Source: an uncultured Prevotellaceae bacterium (lineage in GTDB: Bacteria; Bacteroidota; Bacteroidia; Bacteroidales; Bacteroidaceae). Taken from it: DNA of 7,036 nucleotides. Location of the stretch: assembly GCA_946539635.1 (NCBI GenBank), contig CAMNHS010000069.1, positions 1 through 7,036 of the forward strand, given 5' to 3'. This document shows positions 1 through 4,479 of the stretch, piece after piece; the stretch's first letter is position 1; each line of letters starts with the position of its first letter. Position numbers and translations under genes: made by a program. The notes under the pieces were generated by a model, which was given only the letters and a program-made list of their open reading frames with translations, was not told the DNA's origin and ran no database searches.

Positions 1-1
1 A

Positions 2-232
2 GGATGCCTATTGCAGTTTGGATTGGGAAAGGCTATCGGAGAGCATTACGGATGCAGACTGGAAGGCGGACAGGCATTGGGACAAAAAAACACCATCTTC
101 GCCATTTGGTTAGGATATACCTTCCTATCACCCATCAGCGCCACAGCAGGTGGGTTCTATTCCATCTGGCACAATCTGGTAAACACCTACCAACTGTATA
201 AACATAGGAGATTAGAGGTCTTTAACCGTTAA
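2..232 (+). CDS. Bile acid:sodium symporter (BASS) family transporter, 3' end only
   Basis: This is the C-terminal part (76 residues visible) of an inner-membrane transporter whose 5' end lies outside the window. The frame is open from base 2 to the TAA at 230-232. The visible protein has a GKAIGEHYG segment, then GQALGQKNT, then a hydrophobic stretch (IFAIWLGYTFLSPISATAGG), then FYSIWHNLVNTYQLYKHRR. I recognise this order as the end of BASS-family sodium symporters from Bacteroidota, covering the last membrane helices. The substrate cannot be told from this fragment; many family members carry organic acids rather than bile acids. The gene converges on truA with 15 bases between the stop codons. 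The last residues (F-N-R) and the stop lie inside a 7-base tandem repeat. The family call rests on recalled motifs, not a database search. Confidence 0.78.
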   Translation, partial: GCLLQFGLGKAIGEHYGCRLEGGQALGQKNTIFAIWLGYTFLSPISATAGGFYSIWHNLVNTYQLYKHRRLEVFNR

Positions 233-248
233 CCTTTAACCATTACAC
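221..248. repeat. Heptanucleotide tandem repeat (TTTAACC-type)
   Basis: Units are TTTAACC (221-227), GTTAACC (228-234) and TTTAACC (235-241), followed by a degenerate ATTACAC (242-248). The array covers the last codons and stop of the transporter and touches the final base of truA on the opposite strand. I see no hairpin with a U-tract here, so it is not an obvious terminator for either convergent gene. Confidence 0.8.
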
Positions 249-1030
249 TAATACTCTATCTTCTCAAGGAACAGGGCATTCCCAGGCATTGACTCACCAG
301 CCTGACAACGACTTTTCCCCTCTATGACAGAGCGGAATTGCTCAAGTGACATTCTATGACGTCCCACCTCAACAAGGGTTCCGACAACAGCACGCACCAT
401 GTTTCGCAAGAAACGGTTGGCCTTGATAACGAAAACCCAATCGGGACAATTGACAGTTGACAATTGACAATTGACAATTGGGGGGGGAGATGGTATCTTT
501 ATCCATTCTGCCTGCACAACATTACAGAGAGTTGTCTTTACATCGGTATGACTCTTGCAGAAACAAGCAAAATCATCATACTGCATCAGCAGGCTGGCAG
601 CCTCATTCATAAGAGGGAAATCGAGGTTATAATGGCAAAGCCACGTATAATGACGATTAAAGGGAGTTGGCTCTAAAGAGAGATAATAATGATATGTGCG
701 CCATTTTGCAGAAAAACGTGCATGCATATCATCAGCAACCTCCTCAATAGTGCTTATCCTAATATCAGGCGGAAGCATCCTATTCAGTTTATATGCTAAC
801 TGCGAGGTGTCGGATACTTTCCCCATCTCTTCTGGAGTATCGAAATGAGCCACCATATGACTGGCATGAACTCCCGCATCTGTGCGACCAGCACCTACTA
901 CATCAATAGGGGCTGACAACAGAGTAGAGAGACAACGTTCCAGCTCACCCTCTACGCTAATGCCGTTAGGCTGTATTTGCCATCCGTGATAGCGTGTGCC
1001 GTCAAAGGATAGATGTATGAAATAACGCAA
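248..1030 (-). CDS. truA: tRNA pseudouridine synthase A (TruA)
   Basis: The enzyme converts uridines 38-40 in the anticodon arm of many tRNAs to pseudouridine; it is cytosolic and usually dimeric. The 260-residue protein opens with MRYFIHLSFDGTRYHGWQIQ, a typical TruA N-terminus. It carries the signature GRTDAGVHA at residues 48-56, where Asp51 is the expected catalytic aspartate. Further family segments are RFSAKWRTYHYY (about 105-116) and NRFLRNMVRAVVGTLVEVG (about 205-223). The length is normal to slightly long for the family. Residues about 181-196 (SPPPIVNCQLSTVNCP) form an extra segment encoded by a 7-base repeat and a G8 run, between the strand ending EWIK and the conserved WVFVIKANRF. 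The reading frame stays open through it, so the gene appears intact. It is divergent from pheT and has its own -7 box at 1061-1068. The start at 1030 is supported by the conserved N-terminus. Confidence 0.95.
   Translation of the reverse strand: MRYFIHLSFDGTRYHGWQIQPNGISVEGELERCLSTLLSAPIDVVGAGRTDAGVHASHMVAHFDTPEEMGKVSDTSQLAYKLNRMLPPDIRISTIEEVADDMHARFSAKWRTYHYYLSLEPTPFNRHYTWLCHYNLDFPLMNEAASLLMQYDDFACFCKSHTDVKTTLCNVVQAEWIKIPSPPPIVNCQLSTVNCPDWVFVIKANRFLRNMVRAVVGTLVEVGRHRMSLEQFRSVIEGKSRCQAGESMPGNALFLEKIEY
445..487. repeat. Five-unit heptanucleotide repeat plus G8 run inside truA
   Basis: Units are GACAATT (445-451), GACAGTT (452-458), GACAATT (459-465), GACAATT (466-472) and GACAATT (473-479), followed by eight G residues (480-487). 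Read on the truA strand this encodes most of a Pro-rich then Val-Asn-Cys-rich insertion. Because 7 is not a multiple of 3, gain or loss of one or two units, or of one G, would shift the truA frame; only changes of three units keep it. Confidence 0.9.
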
Positions 1031-1035
1031 TTTTT

Positions 1036-1049
1036 ATAATTGATAATTG
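1036..1049. repeat. Two-unit ATAATTG repeat in the truA leader
   Basis: ATAATTG occurs twice in tandem (1036-1042 and 1043-1049), directly upstream of the truA start codon and inside its predicted untranslated leader. It resembles the repeat inside truA in period and in its AATTG core. Two units is a short array and could be chance. Confidence 0.45.
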
Positions 1050-1060
1050 AAATTCTTGGG

Positions 1061-1068
1061 CAAAGGTA
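1061..1068 (-). promoter_or_regulatory. Putative truA -7 promoter box
   Basis: On the minus strand these bases read TACCTTTG, a match to the Bacteroidota -7 consensus TAnnTTTG. Transcription would start near 1053-1057, giving a leader of roughly 25 bases to the ATG at 1030. I see no good TTTG-type -33 element at the expected distance (about 1086-1095), so only the -7 half is well supported. Confidence 0.55.
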
Positions 1069-1069
1069 C

Positions 1070-1098
1070 AAAAAAATTTGTATATAATGAATTTTTTT
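1070..1098. promoter_or_regulatory. A-tract/T-tract inverted repeat between divergent promoters
   Basis: Nine bases AAAAAAATT (1070-1078) are the exact reverse complement of AATTTTTTT (1090-1098), with an 11-base spacer. The element lies between the truA and pheT -7 boxes, so neither transcript is expected to include it; it would act as DNA. Its left arm overlaps the pheT -33 TTTG. It could be curved DNA, an upstream activating element for either promoter, or an operator. Low base complexity makes chance symmetry possible. Confidence 0.45.
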
Positions 1099-1108
1099 CG
1101 TAAATTTG
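1077..1108 (+). promoter_or_regulatory. Putative pheT (pheT-yebC) promoter
   Basis: TTTG at 1077-1080 and TAAATTTG at 1101-1108 are separated by 20 bases, matching the Bacteroidota sigma factor consensus (TTTG, about 17-23 bases, TAnnTTTG). Transcription would start near 1112-1116, giving a leader of about 75 bases before the pheT ATG. No other promoter of this form was seen between pheT and yebC or inside yebC, so this one probably also drives yebC and the glycoside hydrolase. Confidence 0.65.
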
Positions 1109-1123
1109 CACCGCTTTTCATTC

Positions 1124-1137
1124 ACGCGCTCACGCGT
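1124..1137 (+). promoter_or_regulatory. Short GC-rich hairpin in the pheT leader
   Basis: ACGCG (1124-1128) pairs with CGCGT (1133-1137) around a CTCA loop, just after the predicted transcription start. No U-tract follows, so it is not a terminator. It may stabilise the 5' end of the message. Short stems like this arise by chance; the region also reads as an imperfect 8-base direct repeat (TCACGCGC, TCACGCGT). Confidence 0.3.
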
Positions 1138-1160
1138 AAGGGGGAAAAGTAGATTTGAAA

Positions 1161-1187
1161 AATATAATAAATACAACAAATATAAAG
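1161..1187. repeat. Nonanucleotide A/T-rich repeat before the pheT start
   Basis: Three degenerate 9-base units, AATATAATA (1161-1169), AATACAACA (1170-1178) and AATATAAAG (1179-1187), fill the space before the ATG at 1190. There is no Shine-Dalgarno sequence. An A-rich, unstructured stretch at this place fits translation initiation in Bacteroidota, so the repeat may serve as the ribosome landing site. Confidence 0.6.
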
Positions 1188-1189
1188 AC

Positions 1190-3664
1190 ATGAATATTTC
1201 ATACAAATGGCTGAAAGAGTATGTTGACTTCGACCTTACACCCGAGGAGGTGTGTGCGGCACTTACCAGCACAGGTCTTGAGGTTGATGCGTTGGAAGAA
1301 GTACAAACTATCAAAGGCGGCCTTAAAGGATTGTATATAGGACAGGTCCTCACTTGTGAACCTCATCCTGATAGTGACCACATGCACGTTTGCAGCGTTG
1401 ATTTAGGCAGAGAAGAACCATCACAGATAGTATGTGGTGCTCCCAATGTGGCAGCAGGACAGAAGGTGATAGTAGCCGACCTGGGTTGCGTACTGTACGA
1501 TGGCGACAAGGAGTTTAAGATTAAAAAATCAAAACTGCGTGGTGTTGAGTCTAACGGCATGATATGTGCTGAAGACGAAATAGGAATCGGCACAAGCCAC
1601 GATGGCATCATCGTATTACCTGAAGATGCCAAGGTGGGTACACCAGCAGCAGAATATTATAACCTTGATAGCGACTGGCTCATAGAGGTTGACATAACTG
1701 CCAACAGAGCAGATGGCTTGAGCCATTACGGAGTAGCACGCGATTTGTATGCTTGGCTTTGCTCTAATGGTTACAAAACATCTATCCATAAGCCATCTGA
1801 CGCAGACTTTAAGGTAGATAATCACGACCTCACCATAGATGTAGAGATACAGAATACTGAGGCTTGCCGCAGATATGCCTGCGTCAGTCTTACTAACTGC
1901 GAGGTGAAAGAATCACCAGAATGGCTGAAGAACAAGTTGAACATCATCGGCCTTCGTCCTATCAATAATATCGTTGACATCACCAACTATATCATGATGG
2001 CATACGGACAGCCTCTGCATTGCTTTGATGCTGATATGGTAACTGGGCATAAGATTATAGTAAAGGACCAGAATGCCGGAAAGAAATTTATCACCCTTGA
2101 TGGCGAAGAACACATACTTGGTGAACACGACCTTGCCATCTGCAACGCAGAAGAGCCAATGTGTATCGCAGGCGTCTTTGGCGGTAAGGGTTCCGGCACT
2201 TACGAGACAACAAAGAATGTAGTACTGGAGGCAGCATATTTCCATCCTACATGGATAAGAAAATCTGCTCGCAGACATGGCCTGAGCACAGATGCTTCTT
2301 TCCGCTTCGAAAGAGGCATAGACCCAAATGGCACACTATATGCCCTGAAGCAGGCAGCATTGCTCTGTAAGGAATTGGCCGGTGCAAAGATTTCAAGCGA
2401 AATCGTGGATGAGTATCCTAACAAGATAGAGAATCCTACCATGAGACTGGACTTCTCTTATGTCGATAACCTCATTGGTAAGAAGATAGGTCACGATGTC
2501 ATCAAGAACATACTGACATCTCTTGAGATAGAGATAAACAGCGAAGATGCTGAAGGTTTGCAAATTACCGTTCCAGCATACAGGGTTGACGTACAGAGAC
2601 CTTGTGACGTTGTAGAGGATATCCTCCGCATTTACGGATATAACAACGTTGAGATTCCTACTCAGCTGAAGTCAAGTCTCACTACAAAGGCTTTCGAGGA
2701 CCAGAGGCACAAGATGCAGAATCTGGTAGCAGAACAACTCGTAGGCAGTGGCTTCAACGAGATACTTAACAACTCACTCACAAAGGGTGCATACTATAAC
2801 GAATTGAAGGCTTATCCGAAGGAGAACCTCGTAACGATAGTAAATCCTTTGTCAAGCGACCTCAACGTGATGCGTCAGACACTTCTCTTCGGAGGTCTTG
2901 AGAGCATCATGAGAAATGCCAACAGAAAGATGCCAAATCTCCGCTTCTTTGAATTTGGCAACTGCTACCAGCACTTCGAAGACAAGAGGGATGACGAGAA
3001 TCCAATGAAGGCATATTCCGAGGAGACACATCTGGGACTCTGGATAACAGGTAAGAAGGTAGAAGGCTCTTGGGCACATCCTAATGAGGACTCTTCTTTC
3101 TATGAATTGAAGGCTCATGTGGAGAATATCCTCAAGCGTATCGGTATGCCTGAAGGTATGCTGGTATGCGAGAAGAGCGACAACGACATCTTCTCTGCAG
3201 GCCTCACCTTGAAGAACCGCAGCGGCAAGGTATTCGTAGAGATGGGTATCGTAAACAGAAAACAGTCAATGAACAAGGCTCTGAATGTGCTTATCGATGC
3301 TCCTGTATATTTCGCAGACATCTATTGGACACAGGCTACCAATGCCGTAAAGAAAGCAGAGGTACATTTTTCAGAAATACCAAAGTTCCCTTCTGTTTCT
3401 CGCGACCTCGCTCTGTTGCTTGATTCTAAGATAGAATTCGCACAGGTAGAGAAGATAGCTCGCCAGACAGAGAAGAAACTGCTGACAAAGGTAGAGCTGT
3501 TTGATGTCTATGAAGGCAAGAATCTTCCTGAGGGCAAGAAGTCGTATGCTGTTAACTTCGTCTTCACCGACCCAGAGAAGACTATGAACGACAGACAGAT
3601 TGAAGCCATCATGACAAAACTCATTCTGAACCTGAAGAAGGAACTGAATTGCGAACTGAGATAA
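1190..3664 (+). CDS. pheT: Phenylalanine--tRNA ligase beta subunit (PheT)
   Basis: This is the beta chain of the alpha2-beta2 cytosolic enzyme that charges tRNA-Phe; the alpha chain (pheS) is not in this window. The product is 824 residues, normal for the bacterial family. Domains in order: N-terminal segment MNISYKWLKEYVDF; tRNA-binding OB-fold at about 42-155 (LYIGQVLTCEPHPDSD, IVCGAPNVAAGQKV); B3/B4 editing region at about 215-390 (RPINNIVDITNYIMMAYGQPLHCFD, then RHGLSTDASFRFERGIDP); B5 domain at about 410-485 (VDVQRPCDVVEDILRIYGYNNV); catalytic-like core at about 500-710; anticodon-binding FDX-ACB domain from about 730 to the end (PKFPSVSRDLALLLD). The frame stays open upstream to 1106, but those codons lie in the promoter and leader, and the ATG at 1190 begins the conserved N-terminus. 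No truncation or missing domain is seen. yebC follows after 77 bases on the same strand. Confidence 0.97.
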   Translation: MNISYKWLKEYVDFDLTPEEVCAALTSTGLEVDALEEVQTIKGGLKGLYIGQVLTCEPHPDSDHMHVCSVDLGREEPSQIVCGAPNVAAGQKVIVADLGCVLYDGDKEFKIKKSKLRGVESNGMICAEDEIGIGTSHDGIIVLPEDAKVGTPAAEYYNLDSDWLIEVDITANRADGLSHYGVARDLYAWLCSNGYKTSIHKPSDADFKVDNHDLTIDVEIQNTEACRRYACVSLTNCEVKESPEWLKNKLNIIGLRPINNIVDITNYIMMAYGQPLHCFDADMVTGHKIIVKDQNAGKKFITLDGEEHILGEHDLAICNAEEPMCIAGVFGGKGSGTYETTKNVVLEAAYFHPTWIRKSARRHGLSTDASFRFERGIDPNGTLYALKQAALLCKELAGAKISSEIVDEYPNKIENPTMRLDFSYVDNLIGKKIGHDVIKNILTSLEIEINSEDAEGLQITVPAYRVDVQRPCDVVEDILRIYGYNNVEIPTQLKSSLTTKAFEDQRHKMQNLVAEQLVGSGFNEILNNSLTKGAYYNELKAYPKENLVTIVNPLSSDLNVMRQTLLFGGLESIMRNANRKMPNLRFFEFGNCYQHFEDKRDDENPMKAYSEETHLGLWITGKKVEGSWAHPNEDSSFYELKAHVENILKRIGMPEGMLVCEKSDNDIFSAGLTLKNRSGKVFVEMGIVNRKQSMNKALNVLIDAPVYFADIYWTQATNAVKKAEVHFSEIPKFPSVSRDLALLLDSKIEFAQVEKIARQTEKKLLTKVELFDVYEGKNLPEGKKSYAVNFVFTDPEKTMNDRQIEAIMTKLILNLKKELNCELR

Positions 3665-3668
3665 AATC

Positions 3669-3712
3669 GGTCCAATAGGACCAATTAGTTCTATTAGATA
3701 TTCTATTAGATA
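3669..3712. repeat. pheT-yebC spacer: small hairpin and 12-base tandem repeat
   Basis: GGTCC (3669-3673) and GGACC (3678-3682) form a five-pair stem around AATA. This is followed by TTCTATTAGATA twice in perfect tandem (3689-3700, 3701-3712). The stem is short and has no U-tract directly after it, so it is unlikely to be a strong terminator. The remaining spacer up to 3741 is A-rich (repeated AACAAC) and has no Shine-Dalgarno motif; it probably serves as the yebC initiation region. Confidence 0.7.
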
Positions 3713-3741
3713 ATAACAACAACTAAAAATAATACAACAAC

Positions 3742-4479
3742 ATGGGAAGAGCATTTGAATATCGTAAAGCTACGAAGCTGAAGCGTTGGGGGCATATGGC
3801 AAAGACCTTCACACGCTTGGGAAAACAGATTGCCATAGCAGTAAAGGCAGGTGGTCCAGATCCTGATACTAATCCTACACTGCGTTCTATCATCGCTACC
3901 TGTAAGCGTGAGAACATGCCGAAGGACAATATCGAGCGTGCTATCAAGAACGCCCAGGGTAAGGACCAGTCAGATTACAAGGAGGTGACATACGAAGGAT
4001 ATGGCCCTCATGGTATCGCTGTATTCGTTGACACGCTGACAGACAACACCACACGTACTGTTGCTGATGTGCGTTCAGTATTCAACAAATTCTCTGGCAA
4101 CCTCGGAACAACCGGTTCGCTGAGTTTCCTCTTCGACCATAAGTGTGTCTTCACTTTTAAGAAGAAGGATGACGTTGATATGGACGATCTGATTCTGGAG
4201 CTTATCGACTACAACGTTGATGACGAGTACGACGAGAACTATGACGAGGAAAAGGACGAGACAACAATCTCTGTCTATGGTGACCCAAAGTCATATGCAC
4301 AGATTCAGAAGTTCCTTGAGGAGAAAGGTTTTGAGGATATCGGTGGTGAATTCACCTACATCCCAAATGACCTGAAGGACGTTAATGAAGAACAGCGCGC
4401 AACCATTGACAAGATGGTAGAGAAACTCGAGGAATTTGACGACGTACAGACAGTTTATACTAACATGAAGCCAGAGTGA
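3742..4479 (+). CDS. YebC/PmpR (TACO1) family protein
   Basis: The 245-residue product matches the YebC/TACO1 family, historically annotated as a DNA-binding regulator. More recent work links the family to translation, including relief of ribosome pausing at proline-rich stretches. The N-terminus (MGRAFEYRKATKLKRWGHMAKTF) is the Bacteroidota version of the family opening. It is followed by LGKQIAIAVKAGGPDPDTNP (about 26-45), RENMPKDNIERAIKNA (about 56-71), YEGYGPHGIAVFVDTLTDN (about 84-102) and NLGTTGSLSFLF (about 120-131). A strongly acidic stretch (about 157-173, rich in Asp, Glu and Tyr) lies in the C-terminal half. Length is typical. The ATG at 3742 starts the conserved N-terminus. It lies 77 bases after pheT, which fits a translation-related operon. 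Its TGA overlaps the GTG start of the next gene. The family assignment is firm; the exact role in this organism is inference. Confidence 0.95.
   Translation: MGRAFEYRKATKLKRWGHMAKTFTRLGKQIAIAVKAGGPDPDTNPTLRSIIATCKRENMPKDNIERAIKNAQGKDQSDYKEVTYEGYGPHGIAVFVDTLTDNTTRTVADVRSVFNKFSGNLGTTGSLSFLFDHKCVFTFKKKDDVDMDDLILELIDYNVDDEYDENYDEEKDETTISVYGDPKSYAQIQKFLEEKGFEDIGGEFTYIPNDLKDVNEEQRATIDKMVEKLEEFDDVQTVYTNMKPE

Noticed and set aside
4..201. ORF of 65 codons on the + strand at the left edge
   Set aside because: It overlaps the BASS-family frame, which carries recognisable family motifs; this frame gives an Arg/His-rich sequence without family features.
445..479. Heptanucleotide array as a CRISPR array
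   Set aside because: The units are 7 bases with no spacers; it is a simple tandem repeat.
1106..1189. 28-codon in-frame extension upstream of pheT, beginning at TTG 1106
   Set aside because: The TTG is part of the -7 promoter box and would lie upstream of the transcript start; the codons are low-complexity repeat, and the conserved PheT N-terminus begins at ATG 1190.
3669..3682. GGTCC/GGACC stem after pheT as a terminator
   Set aside because: The stem has only five pairs and is not followed directly by a U-tract; read-through into yebC is more likely.
3371..3754. Antisense ORF of 127 codons across the pheT end and yebC start
   Set aside because: It crosses two well-supported genes and reads through the spacer repeats; it has no family features.
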